This document shows, piece after piece, positions 1 through 8,009 of a stretch of 30,529 nt of DNA. This stretch comes from a virus: positions 1 to 30,529 of IMG/VR virus record IMGVR_UViG_3300009418_000073; one strand, written 5' to 3'. How positions within the stretch are numbered: the first letter of the stretch is position 1; every line of letters begins with the position of its first letter. The notes under the pieces were generated by a model. The model had not been told where the DNA came from, did not search any database, and saw only the letters and a program-made list of their open reading frames with translations. The translations under genes were made by a program, and so were the position numbers.

Positions 1-3000
1 ATGTCTGATGCTAAGGCCACCCTTGAGGATCCTAAACTCTGGAGAAAGGCCTTCGACAAGTTCTGGGATTGGTACGCACCCTTCACCAAGGACATCAACT
101 TTACCAATAATACTTTCAAAAAGAACTACCAACGATTTATGAATGTCGGTGGTCTTCTTGGTAAAGAGGCCTATACGGAACTTCAGATGAACCAGGGTCA
201 GGTCGAGTCTGATCTAATGTTGGTCTATCAAGCTCTGGCAGATCTTGACAGGTTGATCCTGTCAAGCGGGTGGGGTGCAAAGAAGAAGATCCTTGAGCAA
301 TATTCAGCCATGGAACGGCTGACGGAAAAACAGCGGAGTGATCTCGGTCGACTAGGCAGGACCCCGTTAAAAAACATCGATCGGGTGGCCAAAACCTATG
401 GTGTTCCTAGTGAACTTCTGGAACCGATCAAGAAAATTCGGAGATTGGTTGATTCGCTTGGCAAACGAATGATGGATCTCCTTGCTCCGGATATCGGTCC
501 TGAAGAGACCAAGGCACACATTGAATCTCGTGCGGATCAACTTAAGCAGTTACTTGCATCGGTTGAAGAGGGGGTAGAGATTCCGGATCTGGCGGAGAAG
601 CTCCCTGATTTGCTTCCGAAGGGTCTGCTTGACGATCCTGATTTTGAAGCTCGGTACGGAGGGAATGTCTTGGACATCATGCTGGAGCTGCATGGTTCGT
701 ATTTCACTCGTACCTTCCAGGTGTTCGACCGGAATGCCTGGGGGGAGATACTTCGTGAACAAGCTCCCATGATTCAGTGGACAGAGGAAGCCGAACCCGG
801 CAAGAGGGGTAAGCGACGTGAGATGCCCTTGCTGGATGCCTTCAAGAGGGAACTCAGGGACATTGACTATCAAGAGCGTCTCTTCCAGAAGCGGGACGAG
901 ATATACAGCGAATTAAAGTATGAGGTTAAGGACGCGTATGAGCGTTACAAGATGGGATATAGTGCGGCCGGGACGAGTCCTGGTCGAAAGGTCCCTCCTG
1001 GGGAGCCGATAACCAAGGAGGACATGACACAAATAAGGATCTGGATGAAGATACCTCCTCCTGGGCATATCAAGAGGGATCCAGATTTTCTGGAAGAACA
1101 TATACCGATACCAGTAGAGAAACAGACTCTTAAGAATGTTAGGTGGTTCATGGAAGAACAGGCTAGGCTAACCGCTACTGAGGACGCGAAAATATTTTTG
1201 GAAAAGGTGGGGAGGGAAAAGTATGGTCGAGTGGAGGGTAGGCTGACAGAAGAAGAATTAGAGGGTCGGATCGATCAGATCCTCCATCCAAAACGAAAGA
1301 AGGCGGGCTTGGTGCGGAAGACAATGGGGCGGGTTGATTACAACGTCTTCATTGCTCGGAAACTTCACAACAAGAAGTTCCACATACTACTTCGCAAGGT
1401 GATGGGTGAGTACCGTGACCGCCTGGATATCAATGCTGTTCGTACTGTGGAGCGTTTGTCTTCCGTGCTGGCCCAGACTCGGTCCCAGGAATACTTGATG
1501 GAGATAGCCAAGGAACGGAAGTGGGTTCACGTTGTAAAGGGTCGTGTCAGCAAGGTGGGGATTCGTACCAGGGACGAGCTTCCAATTCAGTACCGCAATC
1601 CGATTCCAGATGCCCCGGAATTTGGTCCCTTCCGGGGAGCTTACGTAACCGATACGTTTGAGCAGGCTTTGAAGGATGAATTTGGTACCGGTTATGGTGA
1701 GCCAAGTGTCCTTCAGGAAGTTATGACCTGGGGGATTTTCCGCATCTATGGAAAGATGATGGGTTCTGCCAGACTCTCCAAGACCTTGCTCTCAAGTACG
1801 GTCCAAGTAAGAAACTGGTCTGCTAATGCGGCCATTGCTATCGTTCATGGCCACATTCCCATGGACCGAACTGTTGGACAGGCTTTTGCCGATGCCTTTC
1901 GTACAACTAGGGAGCTGCATTGGCGGGCGGGTAAACATGAAGACAAGCCTTCAACCAAGATCGATGGCAAGACTATTCGTGAGTACGTTCGGGAACTTCT
2001 GAATTTTGGGGTTGTCTTCGACTCTCCGGCTGATGAATTGGCTAGCATGCTTGAGACAACCTGGGACATGCCGATATTGAGTGTTATGCAGGATGGCCCC
2101 AACATTGTAGATGCGGGAAAGATTGCGAATGTCCAACGTCAAGCCAAGCGTGGCGCATCAAAAGTACTTCATGGCTCTGCAAGTTTGTATCGTGCTGGTG
2201 ACGATTTCTGGAAGGTTCTTGGGTTCGGTATGGAGCTAAAGACCTTAAAGGAAGCCTTCCCTGATGAGTCGTCTATAGAGGATCTGCCCAAGAACCAGGG
2301 GTGGGAAAAGTTTACTGGTGATAGGACTCATTGGCTCAAGAAGACTGCTGCTCTTCGGATTCGGGATATCTACCCGACTTTCAGCAATGCTCCCAACTGG
2401 GTGCAGGTAATTAGGTGGTTCCCAATTATGGGTACCTTCCCAACTTACTTCGAAGAGCTTATCAGGACTCAGTACTACGAGTTCTGGAAGATGGCCAATA
2501 GGGATCTGAAGAGTGGCAATAGTGTCCTCATGAGACGCGCCCAGTGGCGTATTGCCCGATGGACGCTCGCTAATGTTGCTGCTGGTACTGTCATCAAGAG
2601 TCTCTTGCGCCTCGTTATGATGATGATTCCTGGGTGGAGTCCTCTCGACGGGGACGACGAAGAGAAGATGCGTGACCTGGAGGCTCCTTGGGCAGAGAAT
2701 AGTGTGCTGTTCGGGTTCAAGAATGACAAAACGGGAGCAGTTTATAGTGTGGATCTTAGCTACATGTTGCCTTACTCCCGGCCCAGTGGGTTCTACCAAG
2801 CGATTCGCCGGGGCAAGACCCTCGGTGCGAAGATTGGTGGTGCTGCTTATGAGGTTGGCGGTGATGTCCTGACAGCAGACATGGTCTACACCAAGTTGTT
2901 TGAGATGTGGTACGGAGAAACCAAAGAGGGACGTAAGATATTCGAGAAGGAGGACCCCGCCCGTGATCGATGGGTGCGGAGTATTCTCCATGCTTGGGGT

Positions 3001-3624
3001 GCCTGGGAACCGGGTCTTATGAACTCCAGTGTCCGGACTGTGATGGGAATAGCTGATGTGCCTTCTTTTACTGGCAGAAAATACCGCCCCGGTGTTGAGG
3101 TCCTGGCTGCTACTACTGGTTCACGTATCACCCAGATAAATGTCCCCCGGAGTTTTAGCTTCAAGGCGACGGAGTTTGCTAATAATCTCCGTACAGACAA
3201 GAGGATCCTTGAAGCGCAAGGCCGTTCTGCGTTCAAGCCATTCCTGGGAATCTTTAGTGGTTCGGTGAAGCAAGTTAGCCGGAGACTGCCTCTTGCTGAG
3301 AAGGTCCGAAGGCGACACTTTGTCTCGATGATCAATGACATTGATACCGCTTTGCACCTCGGTGCGACGGAAGAAGAGGTCGTAGCTGCCCTGAAGCGTA
3401 ACGGCATTAGCCGAGAGCTTATCTTTGCCTTGATGAACAGGGGCTATGTGCCTTATTTGCCCTCTGATAACATGGTTCGCCAGATCCGAGAGAGTTATGC
3501 TGGAGAAGAGAAACTCGCTATAATGGAAAAACACATTCTGGAAGAACAGAAAAAGGAGCGGGATCGAAGGGCCTCTGGCAAGTCGTTTCCGGGGTTAAGA
3601 CCTCCCTCCAAGGAGACAAAATGA
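1..3624 (+). CDS. Giant helical phage protein, likely virion/ejection (large polyvalent-type) protein
   Basis: This 1207-residue protein is predicted to be mostly alpha-helical and highly charged, with no signal peptide and no enzyme motif I can name. Around residues 590-625 it has a stretch (KTLLSSTVQVRNWSANAAI) that recalls the large polyvalent protein-associated domains found in huge phage proteins injected with or packed beside the DNA. A hydrophobic segment lies near residues 855-880 (tryptophan/alanine/valine-rich, ending in a double-methionine run), which could be membrane-interacting. Its size, its place upstream of a secreted protease, and the absence of other internal virion proteins fit an ejection or inner-capsid protein; this is inference. 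The first ATG is the first base of the window, so a longer N terminus and the ribosome binding site cannot be checked. The stop overlaps the next start as ATGA, which suggests translational coupling to the protease. Confidence 0.6.
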   Translation: MSDAKATLEDPKLWRKAFDKFWDWYAPFTKDINFTNNTFKKNYQRFMNVGGLLGKEAYTELQMNQGQVESDLMLVYQALADLDRLILSSGWGAKKKILEQYSAMERLTEKQRSDLGRLGRTPLKNIDRVAKTYGVPSELLEPIKKIRRLVDSLGKRMMDLLAPDIGPEETKAHIESRADQLKQLLASVEEGVEIPDLAEKLPDLLPKGLLDDPDFEARYGGNVLDIMLELHGSYFTRTFQVFDRNAWGEILREQAPMIQWTEEAEPGKRGKRREMPLLDAFKRELRDIDYQERLFQKRDEIYSELKYEVKDAYERYKMGYSAAGTSPGRKVPPGEPITKEDMTQIRIWMKIPPPGHIKRDPDFLEEHIPIPVEKQTLKNVRWFMEEQARLTATEDAKIFLEKVGREKYGRVEGRLTEEELEGRIDQILHPKRKKAGLVRKTMGRVDYNVFIARKLHNKKFHILLRKVMGEYRDRLDINAVRTVERLSSVLAQTRSQEYLMEIAKERKWVHVVKGRVSKVGIRTRDELPIQYRNPIPDAPEFGPFRGAYVTDTFEQALKDEFGTGYGEPSVLQEVMTWGIFRIYGKMMGSARLSKTLLSSTVQVRNWSANAAIAIVHGHIPMDRTVGQAFADAFRTTRELHWRAGKHEDKPSTKIDGKTIREYVRELLNFGVVFDSPADELASMLETTWDMPILSVMQDGPNIVDAGKIANVQRQAKRGASKVLHGSASLYRAGDDFWKVLGFGMELKTLKEAFPDESSIEDLPKNQGWEKFTGDRTHWLKKTAALRIRDIYPTFSNAPNWVQVIRWFPIMGTFPTYFEELIRTQYYEFWKMANRDLKSGNSVLMRRAQWRIARWTLANVAAGTVIKSLLRLVMMMIPGWSPLDGDDEEKMRDLEAPWAENSVLFGFKNDKTGAVYSVDLSYMLPYSRPSGFYQAIRRGKTLGAKIGGAAYEVGGDVLTADMVYTKLFEMWYGETKEGRKIFEKEDPARDRWVRSILHAWGAWEPGLMNSSVRTVMGIADVPSFTGRKYRPGVEVLAATTGSRITQINVPRSFSFKATEFANNLRTDKRILEAQGRSAFKPFLGIFSGSVKQVSRRLPLAEKVRRRHFVSMINDIDTALHLGATEEEVVAALKRNGISRELIFALMNRGYVPYLPSDNMVRQIRESYAGEEKLAIMEKHILEEQKKERDRRASGKSFPGLRPPSKETK

Positions 3625-4652
3625 CAGGATTAAAAACTATACTGGTATGGTTAGCTTTGTGCCTAGCACCCATTGGGGTGCAGGCACAAAGCTACACAAT
3701 TGCCAGAACGGCGTCTGAGGCGACCACCCAGTTGTGGGATTGGTCCCCAAAAGCAGAACATCAGAGAGCTGCCGTCAGAATCCGCTGTGGGGCCGCTGGT
3801 GGCTCCGGTGTGTGCATCTGGTCCAATGGCGATACTTTGGTCGTCCTGACCGCAGCACACGTTGTGGACGGTCCTGGGGCCGTCAGAATCTATTGGCAAG
3901 ATGGGAAGACTGCATCGGGTAGCGTGGTTGGAACCGATTCCGCCAACGATATTGCTGTAATACAGTGTAAATTCAAAGGTCGGGTGACTACGATACCTCT
4001 TGCCAGTAATCCGCCTCCTGAAGGGGCGAAAATAGAGATTCTCGGATTCGGGGGTCCACAAGACAACCTACGACGGTTTTACGGTAAGGTCATCCAGACC
4101 GGATCCAAGATTAGTGCTCAGGCTTACCTGCTCTCCGGGGACAGTGGTTCTAGTATGATTTACAAGGGAAGCGTGGTCGGGATCGCAAGGGGTGGTCCCT
4201 ACCTTTCAGCCGGTATTGTCGACGCGCGCGGGGGGCGCTGGTCACTGGTCCATCCAGCAGGTGGAGCCAGTTGCCGACCCATCGCAGCGCTGGTAGGGCG
4301 CTGCGCACCCTTTTGTGTTCGACCCACACCCACTCCACGAAGTGCGTATCCACCTATTGCTGATAACGTGCCTGGACCTGTTAGCAACAGCATTGATTAT
4401 GACTTGCTTGCAGAAAAAGTTGCGGAACTGCTTGCCGAAGACGGGCGTCTCAAAGGAGAACCCGGAAAAGATGGAGCCCCAGGAAAAGGAATAGAGCTTG
4501 ACCTGGACACGCTCAGTGAAGAAGTTGATAAACGATTACCCCCGTTGACGATCCAGATCGTGGATCGCAATGGGAAAGTCCTCTCTTCTGAGTCTCGTAG
4601 GCTTGGGGAGAAACTACAGATCCTTTTCCAACCCAAGGAGAAAAGACAATGA
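3621..4652 (+). CDS. Secreted trypsin-like serine protease with short collagen-like stretch
   Basis: The protein is 343 residues. Residues 1-23 form a signal peptide (lysine, hydrophobic core, cleavage near VQAQS). Residues about 50-200 are a chymotrypsin/trypsin-fold peptidase: the triad is His80 in LTAAHVV, Asp110 in ANDIAVI and Ser175 in SGDSGSS. A proline-rich linker follows, then four Gly-X-Y triplets (GEPGKDGAPGKG, near residues 275-286), then a short beta-rich tail. The triad is intact, so activity is expected. It starts on an ATGA overlap with the giant protein upstream and has an AAGGAG-type ribosome site inside that gene's end. Secreted trypsin-like enzymes are unusual in phages. 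It may process virion proteins, help lysis, or act on host envelope proteins; which of these cannot be told. Family assignment is firm, role is not. Confidence 0.85.
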   Translation: MTGLKTILVWLALCLAPIGVQAQSYTIARTASEATTQLWDWSPKAEHQRAAVRIRCGAAGGSGVCIWSNGDTLVVLTAAHVVDGPGAVRIYWQDGKTASGSVVGTDSANDIAVIQCKFKGRVTTIPLASNPPPEGAKIEILGFGGPQDNLRRFYGKVIQTGSKISAQAYLLSGDSGSSMIYKGSVVGIARGGPYLSAGIVDARGGRWSLVHPAGGASCRPIAALVGRCAPFCVRPTPTPRSAYPPIADNVPGPVSNSIDYDLLAEKVAELLAEDGRLKGEPGKDGAPGKGIELDLDTLSEEVDKRLPPLTIQIVDRNGKVLSSESRRLGEKLQILFQPKEKRQ

Positions 4653-4855
4653 TAGATGCTGCAACCTTAGCACTCCTGGAAGTGCATGCGGTCAACGGTG
4701 CGCAACGTGCCAGCGATGGTGCCAACAACGTCGCGGAAGCTAGCCGACTGCATCACTTGGCAAGCCTGAGCCAACTAAGTCAACGTGAAGCTCTGGCGAC
4801 ACGCTCGGCTGACGGTTACACGGTAGCTCGTGACTTGGCTAATTCGTCCTCCTAA
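4649..4855 (+). CDS. Small alanine-rich hypothetical protein (68 aa)
   Basis: I do not recognise this protein. It is 68 residues, helical and rich in Ala, Ser and Leu, with no cysteine and no membrane segment. The start lies on an ATGA overlap with the protease gene and is preceded by AAGGAGAAAAGAC, a strong ribosome site. The stop overlaps the next start as TAATG. These junctions are the main support for it being a real gene. Confidence 0.65.
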   Translation: MIDAATLALLEVHAVNGAQRASDGANNVAEASRLHHLASLSQLSQREALATRSADGYTVARDLANSSS

Positions 4856-5043
4856 TGGAAGATCCCCTAGAAGTCGCGCAACAGCAATCAGACGAGGCTC
4901 TTGAAAGAACCAACCGTCTGCGTTCAGTCTTCATTGAGAAGGGTGTGCGAGAGTACATCCGAGAGATTGCCAATGAGTACAGACGAAAAATCAGTGGCGG
5001 CTCTGGAGCACCTGAAGAGGGTCGGTCGTCTGAGAATAGCTGA
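4855..5043 (+). CDS. Small charged hypothetical protein (62 aa)
   Basis: This is an unrecognised 62-residue protein. Residues 1-45 look like a charged amphipathic helix with many Glu, Arg and Gln, followed by a Gly/Ser/Glu-rich tail. Its start is coupled to the preceding stop through TAATG. Its last 71 bases overlap the start of the next gene in another frame, a long overlap for this genome, so either this C terminus or the next start might be misjudged. Confidence 0.55.
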   Translation: MEDPLEVAQQQSDEALERTNRLRSVFIEKGVREYIREIANEYRRKISGGSGAPEEGRSSENS

Positions 5044-5392
5044 TGAGGCTGTTATGATGGCTGACAAGCAGGAACTTCTGGCGATGAACCGCGCGAAGGT
5101 GAGGGCTCATGATCGTAGATTCTTGGGTGATATCGAGGAGGAAGAAGTGGGCAACATCCATATCGGAGACTTGAACCAAGTTGCTCCTCAACAGTCGGCC
5201 CCCTCCGCGCGCAGCGGTCTGGCCAAATCGGCTGGCGTCGCTGCGTTGCTGGCTCTCGGCGGCGGTACGGGGGCAGGAGGCTTGGCACTCCTAGAGTACT
5301 TGACTTCTAAGCCTGTACCCGCCGTCGAGTCTTTTGAAGACACAGATACGAATACCGAGTACGAGATGAAACTCGTGCCAAGTGGAGGATAG
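4973..5392 (+). CDS. Hypothetical protein with one glycine-rich membrane segment
   Basis: The protein is about 140 residues from the chosen ATG (MSTDEKSVAALEHL). An acidic helical N-terminal part is followed by IHIGDLNQ and a Pro/Ser-rich linker, then a hydrophobic, glycine-rich segment (LAKSAGVAALLALGGGTGAGG) near residues 80-110, and a short acidic tail. The layout suggests a single transmembrane or membrane-inserting helix. I have an impression of similar small phage proteins with a 'GDxxxGD' strand before a glycine-rich membrane helix, but no assigned function. The start at 4973 was preferred over the longer in-frame start at 4901 because the extra 24 residues are arginine/cysteine-rich and lie fully within the preceding gene. 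A virion membrane or lysis-related role is possible but unproven. Confidence 0.6.
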   Translation: MSTDEKSVAALEHLKRVGRLRIADEAVMMADKQELLAMNRAKVRAHDRRFLGDIEEEEVGNIHIGDLNQVAPQQSAPSARSGLAKSAGVAALLALGGGTGAGGLALLEYLTSKPVPAVESFEDTDTNTEYEMKLVPSGG

Positions 5393-5393
5393 C

Positions 5394-5759
5394 TTGTACC
5401 AGTACCATGTCGCAGAGGTTGTAAGGTGCATTGACGGGGACACGATTCAGTTGGTGTTTGATCTGGGGTTTCACCTCAGACTGAATGCCACTTGTCGGTT
5501 GTACGGAATCAACTGCTTCGAAAAACGGGGTCCGGAACGAGAGAAGGGACTGGCTGCACAAGAGTGCCTGGAAGAGCTGATCGAAGGAAAGAGACTCTGG
5601 TGCGTAAGCAGAAAGAATCCAAAAAAACAGCAGGGCAAGTACGGTCGCTGGCTTGTCGATCTCTGGGTAGAAAGCGATGACAGCGAAAACGGAATGAATG
5701 TGAACCAGGAGCTGATTCGGAGGGGTCACGCTACCGTCTACATGGCAGACCTAAAATAG
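5394..5759 (+). CDS. SNase-like (thermonuclease-family) nuclease
   Basis: This is a staphylococcal nuclease-fold protein of about 121 residues. From the TTG start, residues 10-17 read VRCIDGDT, the family's calcium-binding signature. R35LYGINCFE43 supplies the catalytic Arg and Glu, and GKYGRW supplies Arg84 as the second catalytic arginine. Calcium-dependent cleavage of DNA or RNA is the known activity of the family. I chose TTG at 5394 because GGAGGA lies four bases upstream and the protein then begins MYQYHVAEVV, which matches how phage members of this family usually begin. A GTG at 5382 gives four more residues but lacks a ribosome site. It is shorter than secreted SNases and has no signal peptide, so it probably acts in the cytoplasm, perhaps on host DNA. 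The neighbours do not settle the substrate. Confidence 0.85.
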   Translation: MYQYHVAEVVRCIDGDTIQLVFDLGFHLRLNATCRLYGINCFEKRGPEREKGLAAQECLEELIEGKRLWCVSRKNPKKQQGKYGRWLVDLWVESDDSENGMNVNQELIRRGHATVYMADLK

Positions 5760-5775
5760 GTACGTACCCTCCGAC

Positions 5776-6081
5776 ATGACAATTGATCTCTGGACGACAC
5801 TCATCAGTAATGTTGGGTTGCCCGCTGCTTTTGTGCTGGTGATCCTCCTCTTTCTTTACCGCACCTTTCGATCTCTGGTGCCGTTCTTTCGAGCAGCCTT
5901 TGACCAGCATATTGAACTCGTCGAAGAGCTGAAGACTGCTCTCAAGAAACAGCATGACGAGACCTCTAAGACTAACCGCGCTCTGTCACACGGTGCCGAT
6001 GCCTTGGAGGCTCTGGCCTCCAAGGATCGGCGGGAAAAGGTAGGTGTTCATACCGAAGCTATGAGAAGGGAGCTGGAATGA
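5776..6081 (+). CDS. Holin-like small membrane protein with cytoplasmic coiled coil
   Basis: The protein is 101 residues with one strong transmembrane helix near residues 10-30 (LISNVGLPAAFVLVILLFLYRTF). A charged helix follows (about 40-95) with heptad-like spacing that could form a coiled coil. A single N-terminal helix with a charged C-terminal tail is a common layout for small phage holins and membrane anchors. It lies just upstream of an alpha/beta hydrolase and a metallopeptidase, which would fit a lysis cassette. The stop overlaps the next start as ATGA. No clear Shine-Dalgarno precedes the ATG. Holin function is inferred only from topology and context. Confidence 0.6.
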   Translation: MTIDLWTTLISNVGLPAAFVLVILLFLYRTFRSLVPFFRAAFDQHIELVEELKTALKKQHDETSKTNRALSHGADALEALASKDRREKVGVHTEAMRRELE

Positions 6082-6668
6082 AGTCTCTCCCTATTCACCG
6101 CTGGATTTATGTCATCCCAGGTTTTCTCCAGAACCGAGGAGGCGACAACGGGATGGTATCCTTGTGGAAATCCTTGCACATGCTGTACTCAAACTACAGC
6201 ACGAGGGTGGAACTAGCTCACTGGAATAGCGACTGGCGAGCACACGCAGAGTGCATCAACAGGATGTGTGCCGACCACCATGCCAGCGTTGTCATCGCAG
6301 GGTATTCCTGGGGAGGGTACAGCTCGACGTTGCTAGCACGAGAGCTGGCAAAACATGGACGGAAGGTTCAGCAGATGGTACTGTGTGACGCAGTTTACCG
6401 GCACAAATACTGGCTGGGAAACTGGCGTGCCTTGTGTCCTTTCAGCAAGATCAAGATCCCGGCCAATGTCGAAAAGGTTACTTGGTTCAGACAGAAACAG
6501 AACTTCCCAAGGGGACACAATCTTAAACCAGAAAGTGACACTACGATCATCCGAAACCCACAGGAGTTGAAAGACAAACATCAGCAATGTGATGACAGCT
6601 TCCTGTTCCAGAAGGAGACGTTCAAGTCGTGCCATCGCATTTTGGGAAGAGATTCGATAACGCCCTGA
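6078..6668 (+). CDS. Alpha/beta hydrolase-fold protein (lipase/esterase-like)
   Basis: The protein is 196 residues. An oxyanion-type strand-loop begins it (VIPGFLQNRGG, residues 12-22), followed by the nucleophile elbow GYSWGG with Ser77, an acid candidate Asp103 in LCDAVY, and a histidine candidate His168 in KHQQCDDS. This order and spacing are those of a compact alpha/beta hydrolase. There is no signal peptide. Known phage hydrolases of this fold include esterases that cleave envelope lipids (LysB type) and virion depolymerases; no substrate can be read from this sequence. It is coupled to the holin-like gene by ATGA and overlaps the following metallopeptidase by 40 bases, so the three are probably expressed together. 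Confidence 0.75.
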   Translation: MKSLPIHRWIYVIPGFLQNRGGDNGMVSLWKSLHMLYSNYSTRVELAHWNSDWRAHAECINRMCADHHASVVIAGYSWGGYSSTLLARELAKHGRKVQQMVLCDAVYRHKYWLGNWRALCPFSKIKIPANVEKVTWFRQKQNFPRGHNLKPESDTTIIRNPQELKDKHQQCDDSFLFQKETFKSCHRILGRDSITP

Positions 6669-6955
6669 GAAGATTGCGACAGGGCCTGCCACTGGGGGTA
6701 CCGTTGGAAGTCAAGACGGTACCACCGGAGAAGATTGCAGGACTATGTGGGTTGTGTTGGACATTCGAAGATCCTGACAAGTTTGAGGTTCAAGTTTCAA
6801 GGGAACTGAGCATACTTGCTGCGGTCGATACGTTGATTCACGAGTACGCACACTGCCTGGACCATGTAGTGAATGGAACCGACAGTCGCAAGGAGCACCG
6901 AAACAGCTGGGGGGTTGCGTATGCGAAATGTTACCGTGCCGTTCATAAGGAGTGA
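6629..6955 (+). CDS. Small HExxH zinc metallopeptidase-like protein
   Basis: The protein is 108 residues. LIHEYAHCLDH places the zinc ligands at His71 and His75 with catalytic Glu72. His90, in EHRNSWGVAYAKCY, is a plausible third ligand; that pattern recalls SprT-like and related minimal gluzincin-like phage proteins, where a conserved W/YG follows the third histidine. Start is GTG at 6629; AAGGAG lies about 11 bases upstream, a long spacing. It overlaps the end of the hydrolase gene. It could be a peptidase acting in lysis or in virion maturation, or a DNA-protein crosslink peptidase like SprT. The motif is clear, but the substrate is unknown. Confidence 0.7.
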   Translation: MPSHFGKRFDNALRRLRQGLPLGVPLEVKTVPPEKIAGLCGLCWTFEDPDKFEVQVSRELSILAAVDTLIHEYAHCLDHVVNGTDSRKEHRNSWGVAYAKCYRAVHKE

Positions 6956-6957
6956 CC

Positions 6958-7641
6958 ATGCGAATACTGGTAATTGGAGATACTCATTGCCCAGCACTTC
7001 ATCCGGATTATTTGGACTTCCTTCGGGATGTGGCCAAACAGTGGGGAATCAAGAACAACGATCCCGACTGCCATACCGTCCACATCGGTGACGTTTCTGA
7101 CTGGCATGCTATTCAATATCACGAGCGGAACCCTGCTTGCCCCAGCGCTGGTGATGAGTACAGCATTGCCTTGAAGCAGGTTCAAACACTTTACAAGGCC
7201 TTTAGGAATGTCACGGTGATGACGGGCAACCATGACGACTTGCCCGCCCGGCAAGCACGCACGGCAGGGATACCCACAGAACTGCTACGGGACTATGCCA
7301 AGATCTGGGAGACGCCAGACTGGGACTGGAGGCCCAGGTACAGTGTCTTTAAGATAGATAACATCACATTTGCCCACGGGGACCGGGGTAAGGGAGGCCA
7401 ATATGCAGCTCTCAGAAACGCCAAGGACAACTTTACCAACTGGGTGCAAGGACATGTCCATGGTCAGGCAGGCGTCCAGTACTTCGCCAACAGCAGCCAA
7501 CTGATCTGGGGCATGAATGTTGGCTGCGGGATTGGGAAGTCGGCAGCTATGGACTACGGACTCAAGTTCAACACAAAACCTGTGAGAGGCTGCGGTGTGA
7601 TTGTCGATGGGCAGGCCTACTTTGAGCCAATGATCTTATGA
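6958..7641 (+). CDS. Calcineurin-like metallophosphoesterase
   Basis: The protein is 227 residues, and all five motif blocks of the superfamily are present in order: G7DTH10, G44DVSD, GN91HDD, a histidine in TFAHGD, and GHVHG near residues 160-164. These residues bind two metal ions and cleave phosphomono- or diesters. Phage members act as nucleotide phosphatases, RNA-end phosphatases or nucleases; nothing here picks one. ATG at 6958 was chosen because AAGGAG sits at the right distance upstream. A GTG at 6952 would start two residues earlier but overlaps the ribosome site. The stop overlaps the next ATG as ATGA. Confidence 0.85.
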   Translation: MRILVIGDTHCPALHPDYLDFLRDVAKQWGIKNNDPDCHTVHIGDVSDWHAIQYHERNPACPSAGDEYSIALKQVQTLYKAFRNVTVMTGNHDDLPARQARTAGIPTELLRDYAKIWETPDWDWRPRYSVFKIDNITFAHGDRGKGGQYAALRNAKDNFTNWVQGHVHGQAGVQYFANSSQLIWGMNVGCGIGKSAAMDYGLKFNTKPVRGCGVIVDGQAYFEPMIL

Positions 7642-8009
7642 AGACGCTACTCCTGATCCTGATCTCCATCATCCGGTTCGACTCCGTCCTCGTGGAAGAT
7701 CACTTTGAGATCGTCGAGATCAACACCATCTACCAGACTGATGATGGGAAACGTCGCCTGAAACAATTTATCTGGTGGGATGAAGATCACGGTGCTGACA
7801 TAGCCCAAGGGTGGCTCGACTACCGGCGTGTCGGGAAGGATCCAGTTCGCGTGGGCGATCATTATGAACTCGTCTGGTGGGATGGAAAGATTTGCAGGAA
7901 GGTGACCTGTCGCGCTGTCATTGTAACGGAGACTTGGGGTCGTGATCCCGAGGTTGACAATCGTCTACTGGTTCCTTTGACTCATCGCCGGGGGCTGAGT
8001 GAGCCATAG
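7638..8009 (+). CDS. Hypothetical protein with N-terminal hydrophobic segment (123 aa)
   Basis: No family could be assigned. Residues 1-20 (MKTLLLILISIIRFDSVLVE) form a short basic-hydrophobic segment that could be a signal peptide or anchor. The remainder is rich in aromatic and acidic residues (IYQTDDGKRRLKQFIWWDE; LDYRRV; ELVWWDGK), as in small beta-barrel phage proteins. It is the last gene of the left plus-strand run, joined to the phosphoesterase by ATGA. Its last 92 bases are overlapped head-on by the end of the minus-strand gene at 7918-8292, and no terminator was seen between the two runs. Confidence 0.6.
   Translation: MKTLLLILISIIRFDSVLVEDHFEIVEINTIYQTDDGKRRLKQFIWWDEDHGADIAQGWLDYRRVGKDPVRVGDHYELVWWDGKICRKVTCRAVIVTETWGRDPEVDNRLLVPLTHRRGLSEP

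Noticed and set aside
2245-2991. A 248-codon minus-strand open frame
   Set aside because: Antisense within the giant plus-strand gene; no start signal and composition typical of a shadow frame.
4901-4972. Longer start for the membrane-segment protein at 4973
   Set aside because: The added residues are Cys/Arg-rich and overlap the preceding gene fully, and no ribosome site precedes 4901.
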